64,000 nucleotides of DNA from NCBI GenBank assembly GCA_002284915.1, contig CP015606.1, positions 1,426,001-1,490,000 of the forward strand, read 5' to 3'. A model generated the notes under the pieces. The model saw only the letters and a program-made list of their open reading frames with translations, did not search any database and was not told the DNA's origin. The translations under genes were made by a program, and so were the position numbers. Positions 25,471-33,712 of this stretch are shown here, piece by piece; positions within the stretch are counted from its first letter, which is position 1, and every line of letters begins with the position of its first letter. The DNA is from Actinobacteria bacterium IMCC26077. Its GTDB lineage: Bacteria; Actinomycetota; Actinomycetes; Nanopelagicales; Nanopelagicaceae.

Positions 25471-26471
25471 CTCTTAGTCTGCTCATCTTTATCGGGATGT
25501 GCCGCAGTCACTCGACCTGCGTGCGCTATCGCACTTGGATCGCGCTTTGCTTTGATCAAGCTGGCGACTGTCGAGACGATGAGAATCAACGCAATGACAG
25601 CCAAGCTCCACAAAGTTGGAATCTTAGGAACTTCTTTATAAATCTCATGCACGAAAGTGAGTATCAACTTGAATCCAATGAAGATCAAAATGATTGAGAG
25701 GCCTAGCGATAGGTAAATCAACTTATCTAAGAGCCCCTTGAGTAAGAAATAGAGCGCTCGTAGCCCTAGTAGGGCAAAGGCATTGGCGGCAAAGACCAAA
25801 AAGGCCTCAGAAGTCACGCCAAAGGTCGCAGGAATTGAATCCAGCGCGAAGAGCAAATCGGTTGCACCGATCGAGATCATTACGAGGAACATCGGCGTTG
25901 CAAAACGCTTCCCATTAAGGCGCACAAAGAGTTTTGTCCCGTGGTACTCATCGACGGTCGCCATCCGCTTACGTACTCGCTTGACGAGGAAATTCTCACC
26001 TGGATCTGGATCTTCATCCCAGTGTCTAAAGAGTCCGACGCCAGTCCAAATCAAAATCGCCCCAAAGATCACGAAGGTGAAGCTGAAGGCTGCGAGGGCG
26101 GCTGCTCCAACTGCGATGAAGATAGCCCGGAGCGCTAGCGCCAAGATCACACCAACGAGCAAAACTCTTTGGTGATAGATAGATGGCACCGCGAATTGAG
26201 CCAGGATTATGACGAATACAAAGAGGTTATCTACCGATAACGATTTTTCAACGAGGTAGGCCGCGAAGTATTCCGTTCCAAATTGCGAGCCATATGCAGA
26301 CCAGACCCACATGCCGAAGATGACGGCAATGCCGATATAAAAAATCGACCAGAGCGTCGCCTCTTTGAACATCACATCGTGAGGCTTGCTGCTGACTGTA
26401 AAGAGATCTACCAGGATAAGAGCGGCAATCACACCGATGGTGACTGCCCAAGCCAGGTTGGAGACATCCAT
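25467..26471 (-). CDS. terC: TerC family integral membrane protein
   Basis: A 334-residue polytopic membrane protein with the TerC/Alx hallmarks: EYFAAYLVEKSLSVDNLFVF near helix 3 and ATDLLFALDSIPATFGVT in the second half, each carrying the conserved acidic residues. TerC/Alx proteins are linked to manganese export and metal homeostasis or to tellurite resistance. No ter operon is nearby, so a metal-handling housekeeping role is more likely. It converges with the AlkD-like gene with a 4-base overlap. Confidence 0.92.
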   Translation of the reverse strand: MDVSNLAWAVTIGVIAALILVDLFTVSSKPHDVMFKEATLWSIFYIGIAVIFGMWVWSAYGSQFGTEYFAAYLVEKSLSVDNLFVFVIILAQFAVPSIYHQRVLLVGVILALALRAIFIAVGAAALAAFSFTFVIFGAILIWTGVGLFRHWDEDPDPGENFLVKRVRKRMATVDEYHGTKLFVRLNGKRFATPMFLVMISIGATDLLFALDSIPATFGVTSEAFLVFAANAFALLGLRALYFLLKGLLDKLIYLSLGLSIILIFIGFKLILTFVHEIYKEVPKIPTLWSLAVIALILIVSTVASLIKAKRDPSAIAHAGRVTAAHPDKDEQTKS

Positions 26472-26589
26472 TATTAACGGGACCCTTTCGAAGGTCGAGG
26501 TACCTCAGATGCTATTGGTTTATCTCCAGCGCTTCCTGTTGAAAACTAGCTACAAAAATCGAGTAGCTAAATTGACCAAAATGTTTTGG

Positions 26590-26760
26590 CTAGCGACCGA
26601 AGAGTCGATTGAGAAGTCCAGCACTTTTAGGAGCGCTCGAGCCTTCGTGACCTTGGCAGCGATCCTGCATTGCAACTCCGGCAAGGGCTACTTCAATATG
26701 TTCACCACAGCCAGACCAAGTTGGCTTGCCGCACTGCCGACAGATGACTTTGCTACACAT
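26590..26760 (-). CDS. Small conserved zinc-ribbon-like protein (56 aa)
   Basis: A 56-codon frame starts at the ATG at 26760 after AAGGAAA and ends with TAG at 26590-26592. The N-terminus MCSKVICRQCGKPTWSGCG with a later CQGH gives a Cys-rich cluster (Cys 2, 7, 10, 18, 35 and His 38) that could bind one zinc ion. The pattern 'C..CGKPTW.GCG.H' is one I recall from small conserved hypothetical proteins of many bacteria. The tail is basic (NRLFGR). Function unknown. Confidence 0.75.
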   Translation of the reverse strand: MCSKVICRQCGKPTWSGCGEHIEVALAGVAMQDRCQGHEGSSAPKSAGLLNRLFGR

Positions 26761-26809
26761 CGAAGTTTCCTTTCATTGCTAAGGCCTTGATTCTAAACCA
26801 CATCAATGC

Positions 26810-27316
26810 CTATTGCTTGCGGATCCAATATCGCCGCAATGGCTTTCCCTCGAAATCGACCTTATTTTCGAGCTGTCCACCAGCCGCTTCAATGACTGCT
26901 GCTGATCCGATGTTCTCGTCAAAACAAGTCATGAGTACATCATCAACGCCTAGCCCTCGGATGTAGTCCAAAGACTGGCGAAGGATTTCGGTTGCACACC
27001 CGCGGCGGCGAAATTGTGGCCTGACGCCATAACCAATATGGCCGCCATAATTTGTGAGAAAAGTGTTGAGCTCGTGGCGAATTGATGCCCGCCCGATGAT
27101 CTCGCCATCAACCTCCGCGATAAAGAAAGTTGCTGGCACTCGACCTTTTGGCAGATTGATTCCCAGTCGGTGGTCACGGCAGCGCAAAACATAATCGTGC
27201 CAGGTAATTTCGGGTGTATGTAAAAGAAGGAATTCCCAATCAGGAAACTCGCTATGTGCAGCCAGCGCCTCGCGCTCATCATCATCCTGAAGTTCGCGAA
27301 GATTCAATCTCATCAC
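26810..27316 (-). CDS. GNAT family N-acetyltransferase
   Basis: A 168-residue acetyltransferase. The core strand FFIAEVDGEIIGRASIRHEL is followed by motif A VRPQFRRRGCATEIL (Q/R-x-x-G-x-A) and motif B in FDENIGSAAVIEAAGGQLENK. Its length is that of RimJ/RimL-like or YitI-type GNATs. The ATG at 27313, one codon inside the frame, is an equally possible start. It is divergent from the small PH-like protein gene at 27377. The substrate is unknown. Confidence 0.87.
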   Translation of the reverse strand: MMRLNLRELQDDDEREALAAHSEFPDWEFLLLHTPEITWHDYVLRCRDHRLGINLPKGRVPATFFIAEVDGEIIGRASIRHELNTFLTNYGGHIGYGVRPQFRRRGCATEILRQSLDYIRGLGVDDVLMTCFDENIGSAAVIEAAGGQLENKVDFEGKPLRRYWIRKQ

Positions 27317-27376
27317 ATCATCGTGCCATATATATTTGAAGTTCGGCGGGAGGGATTTATCGCTACCCTTTACGTT

Positions 27377-27691
27377 ATGGCAAGGGTCGAATTGGTGGGT
27401 GACGAGTACATCCTCCGCCTCTCACGGTGGGAGCGTTTCTTTGCGCTACATCATGAGCCGCATGCCCCAAAAGAGTCGCTGGAATCGGTGACAAGAATTT
27501 CTGATCCCTGGAATCGCCAGACCTTACGAGGGGTGAGGGCGCCAGGGACGGGTATTCCATTTGTGCTCTTACTCGGTACGATGAGATTCCGAGGTGGCAA
27601 GGACTTCACTGCTATCTATAAACGAAAACCGGCAGACGTGTATACATTCTCCGCTGGAGAATTCAAACGTTGGATTGTGAGCGCAAAATGA
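27377..27691 (+). CDS. Conserved hypothetical protein, probable PH-like fold
   Basis: A 104-residue protein beginning MARVELVGDEYILRLS. The block LRGVRAPGTGIPFVLLLGTMRFRGGKDFTAIYKRKPADVYTFS resembles a family of small actinobacterial proteins with the motif 'RAPGT..P......G.....G...F......' and a beta-rich, PH-like pattern. The frame is open further 5', but this ATG fits the family's length and has TACCCT seven bases upstream. Its stop overlaps the next start (ATGA), so it is co-translated with the Gfo/Idh/MocA gene. Function unknown. Confidence 0.7.
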   Translation: MARVELVGDEYILRLSRWERFFALHHEPHAPKESLESVTRISDPWNRQTLRGVRAPGTGIPFVLLLGTMRFRGGKDFTAIYKRKPADVYTFSAGEFKRWIVSAK

Positions 27692-28686
27692 CCGAGACCA
27701 AACCTTTCCGTTGGGGAATCCTGAGCACTGGTGGAATTGCCCAGCAATTCGCGCGCGATCTACACCGCCTACCCGACCATAAAATCGTCGCAGTTGGTTC
27801 CCGGACTCAAGAGAAAGCCGACTGGTTTGGTGATCTCTTCAACGTAGCAAACAGGTATGCCTCGTATCAGGAGCTCGTGAACGATCCCAATGTCGATGGC
27901 ATCTATGTTGCCACCCACCACCCAATGCATAAGCGCGACACAATCCTCGCCCTCAATGCTGGTAAAGCGGTGCTCTGTGAGAAGCCATTCGCGATGAGCG
28001 CCACCGAGACTGAAGAGATGATTGCGGTTGCTCGCTCGAAGAATTTATTACTGATGGAGGCTATGTGGGCGCGGTTCTTGCCACATATGTTCGCTGTCCG
28101 CGAGGTCATCAAAAGCGGTGTGCTCGGTGAGATCATCAGCGTTCGCGCAGATCATGGTCAGTGGTTCAACTTGGATCCAGAATTTCGACTCTTTAAGCCT
28201 GAGCTTGGCGGTGGCGCCCTCTTTGATCTGGGCATCTACCCCGTTTCCTTCGCATCGATGGTCCTTGGCACCCCAAGTGCAATCACCGCTCGGAGCACAA
28301 AGGCATTCACGGGCGTCGATGGACAGACGTCAATCATCCTCGAGTACCCCAATGGCGCGCAGGCGCTACTAAATACGACCAATCTCGCCGCGACGCCTAA
28401 TCGCGCGTTGATTGTTGGCACGCAAGCGCGCATCGAGATTGACCGTACTTTCTACGCACCAAGCACCTTCAAAGTTATCAATAATAAGGATGAGGTTATC
28501 GGCGGCTTGGCGAAGAAGTACCAAGGCCACGGCTTGCGCGAACAAGCAGTTGAATTTGCTCGTTGCTTCCGCGCCGGCTTAACGGAATCTCCGATTCTGC
28601 CGCTCGATGAAACGCTCGCAATCATGAAGACGATGACTGAGATTGCTCGGCAGATAGGTCTGACCTATCCGAAATTCGCTGAGTAG
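27688..28686 (+). CDS. Gfo/Idh/MocA family oxidoreductase
   Basis: A 332-residue NAD(P)-dependent dehydrogenase. The Rossmann motif is GILSTGGIAQQFARD and the conserved catalytic-site lysine lies in LCEKPFAMS (EKP motif). The C-terminal substrate domain contains LGGGALFDLGIYPVSFA. It resembles trans-1,2-dihydrobenzene-1,2-diol dehydrogenase and glucose-fructose oxidoreductase relatives. The ATG at 27688 overlaps the previous stop and is preferred over the start six codons upstream. Sugar or inositol oxidation is likely; substrate not identifiable. Confidence 0.9.
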   Translation: MTETKPFRWGILSTGGIAQQFARDLHRLPDHKIVAVGSRTQEKADWFGDLFNVANRYASYQELVNDPNVDGIYVATHHPMHKRDTILALNAGKAVLCEKPFAMSATETEEMIAVARSKNLLLMEAMWARFLPHMFAVREVIKSGVLGEIISVRADHGQWFNLDPEFRLFKPELGGGALFDLGIYPVSFASMVLGTPSAITARSTKAFTGVDGQTSIILEYPNGAQALLNTTNLAATPNRALIVGTQARIEIDRTFYAPSTFKVINNKDEVIGGLAKKYQGHGLREQAVEFARCFRAGLTESPILPLDETLAIMKTMTEIARQIGLTYPKFAE

Positions 28687-28706
28687 TCGGCTAATTTTCA
28701 ACCACT

Positions 28707-29078
28707 ATGTCCGAGGTCAATCAATACGAAGCTGAAGTGCAAGAGCGTTGGGGCGATACTGAAGCGTTTCGAGAATCGAAGGCGCGAACTTCTCGATATT
28801 CAAAGGCCGATTTTGAAGCAGCCAAGAGAGATCAAGAGGCCGCTACCGAGTTGTATGTGAGCGCTTTTGGTAACCACCTGCCCCATACTTCAGAACAAGC
28901 TCAGGAGGCGGTACGCGCGCATCGTGAGGCGATTTCGAAATGGTTTTACGAGTGTTCGGTGGAGATGCAGAAGAATTTAGCAGCGATGTATTTGGCTGAT
29001 CCAAGATTTAAAGAGTACTACGAGGGTCGAGTACGTGGGTTAGCCCAGTATGTACACGATGCCATCATCTCCCAATAA
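28707..29078 (+). CDS. Stand-alone TipAS antibiotic-recognition domain protein
   Basis: A 123-residue all-alpha protein matching the TipAS domain: NQYEAEVQERWGDTEAFRES at the N-terminus and KWFYECSVEMQKNLAAMYLADPRFKEYYE...GLAQYVHDAI at the C-terminus. In TipA and related regulators this domain follows a MerR helix-turn-helix and binds thiopeptides. Here the DNA-binding part is absent, so it may sequester a ligand, as TipAS does in Streptomyces. Its end overlaps the convergent mannosyltransferase gene by 14 bases. Confidence 0.85.
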   Translation: MSEVNQYEAEVQERWGDTEAFRESKARTSRYSKADFEAAKRDQEAATELYVSAFGNHLPHTSEQAQEAVRAHREAISKWFYECSVEMQKNLAAMYLADPRFKEYYEGRVRGLAQYVHDAIISQ

Positions 29079-29787
29079 TTCGTAGCAGCCCCCACTTGGT
29101 CACTTTGATCAAAGCCTCGCGGATTATCCGTCCACTCATCTTGCTCACGCCGAACTCTCGTTCCACAAAGAGAATGGGAACCTCACAAATCTTCGCCTCG
29201 CTTCTCACCGCGGCTCGAGTCATCTCAATTTGAAAGGCATAACCTTCTGAGGAGATTGTTTCCAACTGCATCTTGCTGAGCAGTTCGCTTCGGTAGATTC
29301 GAAATCCAGCAGTGCTATCGCGCACGGTGAGCCCAAGGGCAAGTTGTGAATATAAGTTGGCAGTTCGTGAGAGTAGCTCTCGAGACTTAGGCCAGTTCTG
29401 AACCGCGCCTCCTTTGGTCCAGCGTGAACCAATGATGAGATCACACTCTGGATTGTCACTGTGAAAATCGAGCATCGCCCGCAGGTCGGCGACACGATGT
29501 GATCCATCGGCATCCATTTGAATAATCAGCTGGTACCCCTGTGGCAGCACGTCTGCGAAACCATCTCGATATGCGCTGCCAAGCCCGAGCTTTCTTGGCC
29601 TCGCAAAGAGGGTAACTCGCTCGGACTGCCCTTGGAATTTCGCAACTACCTGTTGGGTGCCATCTGTCGAAGCATCATCAACTATCAAAATATCGAGCGG
29701 AAGTTCAAGGAGTGGTGGTAGCAAACGTCGAAGATTCTCTGCCTCGTTAAAGGTTGGAATAACGACGATAGCGGGGTGGGTAGGCAC
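29065..29787 (-). CDS. Polyprenol-phosphate mannosyltransferase (Ppm1/DPM1-like GT2)
   Basis: A 240-residue family 2 glycosyltransferase. Key motifs are VIPTFNEAENL, the nucleotide-binding LIVDDASTDGT, the metal motif QMDADGSH and the acceptor-site block RSEAKICEVPILFVERE. Such enzymes transfer mannose from GDP-mannose to polyprenyl phosphate for actinobacterial lipoglycans and protein mannosylation. There is no membrane domain, unlike the Ppm1-Lnt fusion, so it is a catalytic subunit only. It starts on GTG and is divergent from the aldehyde dehydrogenase with 17 bases between the starts. Confidence 0.92.
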   Translation of the reverse strand: MPTHPAIVVIPTFNEAENLRRLLPPLLELPLDILIVDDASTDGTQQVVAKFQGQSERVTLFARPRKLGLGSAYRDGFADVLPQGYQLIIQMDADGSHRVADLRAMLDFHSDNPECDLIIGSRWTKGGAVQNWPKSRELLSRTANLYSQLALGLTVRDSTAGFRIYRSELLSKMQLETISSEGYAFQIEMTRAAVRSEAKICEVPILFVEREFGVSKMSGRIIREALIKVTKWGLLRIIGR

Positions 29788-29804
29788 CGGAGTATTCTCT
29801 CGCT

Positions 29805-31319
29805 ATGGCATCGCCAATCCAAGGGAAAATGCAATCGTTATCAAACTGCCTCTTTGTAGCTAATCAATATCTCCCAAGCTCCGGGATGTCCCACGAGATC
29901 GTAGACCCAGCCACTGAAGAGAGTGTGGGTCACTACGCGCTAGCTACCGCGGATGAGATTGAAAGAGCGGTCTCAGCTGCACATCGAGCGCAGCGCGAAT
30001 GGTGGGCAATAAGCGCCCTCGATCGTGCCACGGCGCTTCATAAAGTTGCTGATCGAATGATTGAGTACTCAGCTAATACCGGTGAGTGCCTTACTCGTGA
30101 AATGGGTAAGCCATTCCGGGAATCGAATTGGGAAGGTGGCGCCGCAGCCTCGTCCTTTCGCTACTACGCAGAGATTGCGCGCAGCGAGCAAGGGCGGGTT
30201 GCAGGCCCAGCAATCGCAGGTCAACTGCAGATGGTCATCAAAGAACCATTAGGAACCCTGGTTTCGATAGTTCCGTATAACTTTCCGATGTTGCTCGCTG
30301 GGTGGCAAGCAGCGGCGGCGCTCGCTGCTGGGAATGCTGTCATCATCAAACCCTCTGAGCTCACTTCGCTCACCTTGCTGATGTGGATGGAAGCTTTTGA
30401 TCACCTTCCTGCTGGGCTGGTGCAAGTTATTACTGGAGGCGCCGAAGTGGGAGCACGCCTTGTTGAGCATCCTGACACCCACGCCATTGCTTTCACTGGA
30501 AGTGTTCCCGCAGCACAGGCAGTCGCGAAGGCGGCAGCGCACCGCTTCAAACCTGCTTTGATTGAGGCATCAGGAAATGATGCCTTCATCGTCATGCCAT
30601 CTGCTGATATTGATACTGCGGCGCGGGGTGCGGCTTTTGCAGCTTTTCTTAATTGTGGGCAAGTATGCACCTCTGCCGAAAGATTTTACGTTCATGAAGA
30701 TGTGTACGAAGCGTTTACCACCCGCTTATCTCAACTTGCAAAAGAATTGCGAATCGGCAGCGGATTAACGAAAGTCGATATTGGACCAATGGCATCTAAG
30801 CGTGAGCTAGAGCGATTTGAGAAAGTTGTTGCGCGAGCAAAAAATCAAGGTGCCGAGATAATTACAGGGGGACGCCGTCCGCCATCGCTGAGCAAAGGTT
30901 GGTTCTATGAACCAACAGTTATGAAAGTGACCCATGACATGGATGTCATGCATGGTGAATGTTTTGGTCCACTTGCGCCGATTTCAAAAGTGAAGGACCT
31001 TGATGAAGCGATAGCCAAAGCTAATGATTCTGATCTTGGTTTGGGCGCCAACATCTACACCAACCACCTAGAAGAGGCTTTTCGCGCGGTAAACGAAATA
31101 GAGACTGGAATTGTGTGGGTTAACACTCCCCTTAATGACAACGATGCGGTGCCATTTGGAGGGCGCAAGTTCACCGGATCCGGACGTGAATTAGGGACTG
31201 AGGGTCTAGATCAATTCCGCAGGTCGAAGATGGTGATGATTGCTCCGAAGGCAGAAGCTGATCCCGAGTGGTTCCCCTATCCAGATGGAGATGCTTTTAG
31301 CGAACAAGCCGATTCATGA
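29805..31319 (+). CDS. NAD(P)-dependent aldehyde dehydrogenase
   Basis: A 504-residue ALDH of the succinate-semialdehyde/lactaldehyde type. The active site has the general base in LIEASGND (Glu) and the nucleophile in NCGQVCTSAE (Cys). The cofactor motif is AFTGSVPAAQ, and the C-terminal VNTPLNDNDAVPFGGRKFTGSGRE is typical. The ATG at 29805 has TATTCT six bases upstream, which supports a leaderless start; an ATG eight codons later is possible. Its stop overlaps the start of the putative metalloprotease gene. The aldehyde substrate is unknown. Confidence 0.92.
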   Translation: MASPIQGKMQSLSNCLFVANQYLPSSGMSHEIVDPATEESVGHYALATADEIERAVSAAHRAQREWWAISALDRATALHKVADRMIEYSANTGECLTREMGKPFRESNWEGGAAASSFRYYAEIARSEQGRVAGPAIAGQLQMVIKEPLGTLVSIVPYNFPMLLAGWQAAAALAAGNAVIIKPSELTSLTLLMWMEAFDHLPAGLVQVITGGAEVGARLVEHPDTHAIAFTGSVPAAQAVAKAAAHRFKPALIEASGNDAFIVMPSADIDTAARGAAFAAFLNCGQVCTSAERFYVHEDVYEAFTTRLSQLAKELRIGSGLTKVDIGPMASKRELERFEKVVARAKNQGAEIITGGRRPPSLSKGWFYEPTVMKVTHDMDVMHGECFGPLAPISKVKDLDEAIAKANDSDLGLGANIYTNHLEEAFRAVNEIETGIVWVNTPLNDNDAVPFGGRKFTGSGRELGTEGLDQFRRSKMVMIAPKAEADPEWFPYPDGDAFSEQADS

Positions 31320-31855
31320 TGACAGGACGTGGCGAGAATAAAATTATCGAGTTAAAAATCGGTGGCCGCTATCGTGAAGTACCTATTTGGGCTACCAAAT
31401 TGCGTTTTGAAGTTCGGCCCAACGATAAATTTGATAATCGAGCTTGGAAGCTTTGGAAACCAACTCTCTTACTCATGGATGAAGTTGTAAGAAGAGAGAA
31501 AATTTCCATCAAGTGGGTTCGAATTCACTCCCACTTTAATCTGAGAGGCGATCTACCGCACCCAATGGGATGGATGAGCGATGTCGAAAAAGGTGTCTTT
31601 CTCTGCCATTTCGATAAAGAGACGATGCTCCATGAGATGGCGCACGCTAAATCGCCTGGATTCCACGGTGATCCTTGGGCGAAAAACACGTGGAAGCTCT
31701 ATGACAAATACCTGAAAGGCAACGAGCTTACTTTGGCGAGAAATAATCTCTGTCAGTACCTCTCTGGAAGGCGTCAGTACAAGAAGAACCTAGACAAGAT
31801 CCCGCCAAAATTCACGGACTCAAAAAGTATCTGGTGGCATTTAGCACCAAAATAA
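31316..31855 (+). CDS. Small putative zinc metallopeptidase (SprT-like HEMAH protein)
   Basis: A 179-residue protein with the zincin motif LHEMAHAKSPGFHGDPW (about residues 106-122): HExxH, then HG-x-x-W seven residues on. That spacing resembles SprT/YgjP-type metallopeptidases, where the third ligand is the histidine of an HG-x-x-F/W motif. The remainder is basic and has no recognised domain. The start overlaps the aldehyde dehydrogenase stop (ATGA). The predicted activity rests on the motif only; a non-catalytic metal-binding protein is also possible. Confidence 0.65.
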   Translation: MMTGRGENKIIELKIGGRYREVPIWATKLRFEVRPNDKFDNRAWKLWKPTLLLMDEVVRREKISIKWVRIHSHFNLRGDLPHPMGWMSDVEKGVFLCHFDKETMLHEMAHAKSPGFHGDPWAKNTWKLYDKYLKGNELTLARNNLCQYLSGRRQYKKNLDKIPPKFTDSKSIWWHLAPK

Positions 31856-31893
31856 AAAGGCTTTCTTTTCAGTTTGGATGCAGTTCTCCGGAG

Positions 31894-33045
31894 TCATCCG
31901 AGAAGGCCCGCATCCTTCGCTCGACCATAGACCGTTCCCAATCGCTTGGTGGGCTGAGCGGATGGTGCGTGGCTTGCCAGATACTGTTCATCAAATTCGA
32001 TGCCGGCACCAGGAGTGTTGTTAAGGACGATACAGCCATTCTCGATGTCGAGAGGATTGATGAGTGCGGCTTCTCTGCCCATCTCAAAAACCTCCATCAT
32101 GACATGGTGTTTCCACGTCGATGAGAGGTGGGCCATGCTATTTCCGACATCAGGACCAGTGACCACAGGACGATCAAATGCAGCAGCCATCTCGGCCACG
32201 ATATTTGCTCCGGTGAATCCTGAGACGTGCGATGCGATCTGGATGACATCACCGGCACCATGTTGGAATAGTGGAACAAACTCTTGTGGGTCGGTGAAGT
32301 TCTCACCGGTTGCGATGGGAGCACGCACGGCCTCGGAGACGCGTCGAAGTCCATCGAAATTCTGCCTCGGAATTGGCTCTTCAACCCAGAGGAAGTCGAA
32401 GTGTCGCTCTAGTTGGGCCACACGTTGGATCGCCTGCTTTGTCGACCAGTACTCGTTTGCATCAATAATTACTTGAGCGCGACCGCCGTGTGAACTTAGC
32501 GCCTCAATCATTACTCTAATCCGCCGCTCATCGTCTTCGGGATTACGTCCTACTTTGAGCTTTCCTGCCGTGACACCCTTTGCTGCAAGGCTTTCGTAGA
32601 ACTTGTAGAGCTCATCATCGCTCAATGGAGAATCTAACCCGCTGGCATAAGCGCGAACTGGTCTGCCATCTCCGCCAAATTCCTTCCATAGCGGAACTCC
32701 ATGGATCTTGGCACGTAAATCCCATAACGCGCGATCAATCGCAGAGATGCCTGCCGACATTGGGCCGTGGTTGCCAGCCTTGAATGCTTTAGCTGTCATC
32801 TGATTCCAGGCGCTTCGAACTGAGCGAGGATCTGTGCCGACCACCAAATCGGCGAGAGCAGGAATCGTTTGGGTGGCGCTATCTACTCCGACCGAACAAC
32901 CTGTGATGCCTTCATCTGTCTGGATGAAAACAGCAAGTTCCATTCCGGCATCGACACCCTCGGGCAGATTTACATCCCCGATCTTTCGAAGCATCCGGTA
33001 TGTATATGGTCTGAATGAAATATCTGTGACGATCAATTGCCCCAC
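31894..33045 (-). CDS. Enolase superfamily protein (mandelate racemase/muconate lactonizing type)
   Basis: A 383-residue MR/MLE-type barrel. Catalytic positions are K162-L-K164 (GKLKVG), metal ligands D195 (IIDAN), E222 (VEEP) and E248 (TGEN), with the C-terminal TGPDVGNSMAHLSS segment. It has no close resemblance to the enzyme at 7098 beyond the fold. GGAGG lies eight bases before a TTG three codons inside the frame (about 33036), so that TTG may be the true start. It borders the left end of the rnpB-linked array and probably belongs to the pre-existing chromosome. The substrate is unknown. Confidence 0.88.
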   Translation of the reverse strand: MGQLIVTDISFRPYTYRMLRKIGDVNLPEGVDAGMELAVFIQTDEGITGCSVGVDSATQTIPALADLVVGTDPRSVRSAWNQMTAKAFKAGNHGPMSAGISAIDRALWDLRAKIHGVPLWKEFGGDGRPVRAYASGLDSPLSDDELYKFYESLAAKGVTAGKLKVGRNPEDDERRIRVMIEALSSHGGRAQVIIDANEYWSTKQAIQRVAQLERHFDFLWVEEPIPRQNFDGLRRVSEAVRAPIATGENFTDPQEFVPLFQHGAGDVIQIASHVSGFTGANIVAEMAAAFDRPVVTGPDVGNSMAHLSSTWKHHVMMEVFEMGREAALINPLDIENGCIVLNNTPGAGIEFDEQYLASHAPSAQPTKRLGTVYGRAKDAGLLG

Positions 33046-33060
33046 CTCCGAGGTTCCATA

Positions 33061-33426
33061 CTACATGTCCGACTTTGAGCGAAGAATCTTTTCGAGTGGT
33101 CGACCCTTTGCCAGCTCGTCCACCAACTTATCCATGTACCTAATTTTCTTCATTAGAGGATCTTCGATTTCCTCTATTTTCACACCACATATTGTGCCCG
33201 TTATAAGTTTTGCATTCGGGTTCAGCTTAGCTCCCTTAAAAAATTCTCTAAAGGACGTCTCTTTCTTCAAATGACTCTTGATTAACTTTGCATCAAATCC
33301 AGTGAGCCATGCGAGCACTGTTAAAAGTTCTGCTTCGGTGCGATCCTTGCGTGTAATTTTTGTGAGGTACAGTGGGTATACCGCAGCGAATGGCATCTCG
33401 AAAAGCTTTTGCTCCCTAGTAGCCAT
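33061..33426 (-). CDS. DUF2200 family protein
   Basis: A 121-residue protein that matches the DUF2200 pattern along its whole length: MPFAAVYPLYLTKITRKDRTEAEL, AWLTGFDA, and the highly typical EEIEDPLMKKIRYMDKLVDELAKG near the C-terminus. The function of DUF2200 is unknown. It follows the DUF4287 gene by two bases, so they form a unit. Both sit beyond the outermost rnpB-end repeat and may be the oldest cassette, although no repeat marks their left end. TAA/TAG spacing and AT-rich codons resemble the other array genes. Confidence 0.85.
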   Translation of the reverse strand: MATREQKLFEMPFAAVYPLYLTKITRKDRTEAELLTVLAWLTGFDAKLIKSHLKKETSFREFFKGAKLNPNAKLITGTICGVKIEEIEDPLMKKIRYMDKLVDELAKGRPLEKILRSKSDM

Positions 33427-33428
33427 GG

Positions 33429-33641
33429 CTACAGGTTGTTCTTCTGACGGAAAACCGCAACAATCGCATTTGCGTGACCGTGTCCCATCTCAAAATTGGT
33501 TTTCAAATGTGAAACTTGCTCCATGTGAGCAAGCTTTGCAACCTTCTTAAGTTCCTTCATCCAGAACTCAATTGGTTTTCCATATCTCTTCTCGATTGAT
33601 GGGAAATAGGATGCAGGGCCCATGAGTTTCTTCTCAGCCAT
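33429..33641 (-). CDS. DUF4287 domain protein (70 aa)
   Basis: A 70-residue protein with the DUF4287 pattern: FPSIEKRYGKPIEFWM, then HLKTNFEMGHGHANAIVAVFRQ. The function is unknown; the domain often occurs alone in small accessory genes. The open frame extends to 33779, but that extension reads through the repeat copy at 33676-33699 and is not homologous to anything, so the ATG at 33641 is chosen. TACGAT lies exactly six bases upstream of it, a leaderless promoter. Probably one transcription unit with DUF2200. Confidence 0.82.
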   Translation of the reverse strand: MAEKKLMGPASYFPSIEKRYGKPIEFWMKELKKVAKLAHMEQVSHLKTNFEMGHGHANAIVAVFRQKNNL

Positions 33642-33647
33642 ATTGGG

Positions 33648-33653
33648 ATCGTA
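33648..33653 (-). promoter_or_regulatory. -10 box of the DUF4287 gene (leaderless)
   Basis: On the minus strand TACGAT CCCAAT ATG places a -10-like hexamer six bases before the start codon, and there is no ribosome binding site. No convincing -35 element is seen. It lies about 22 bases downstream of the repeat copy. Confidence 0.4.
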
Positions 33654-33675
33654 CTTTAAACAGTTCGAGAAATAA

Positions 33676-33699
33676 AGAAGAGTCGCCCTATAAGCCGGA
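33676..33699 (-). repeat. Direct copy 1 of the rnpB 3' end
   Basis: This copy matches the authentic rnpB 3' end at 37297-37320 perfectly over 24 bases; the core is GAGTCGCCCTATAAGCCGGA on the plus strand. It is the outermost copy, 461 bases from copy 2, and contains the 3' strand of the RNase P P1 helix but none of the rest of the RNA. It is a candidate attachment site. Confidence 0.9.
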
Positions 33700-33712
33700 C
33701 GCATCATAGGCA

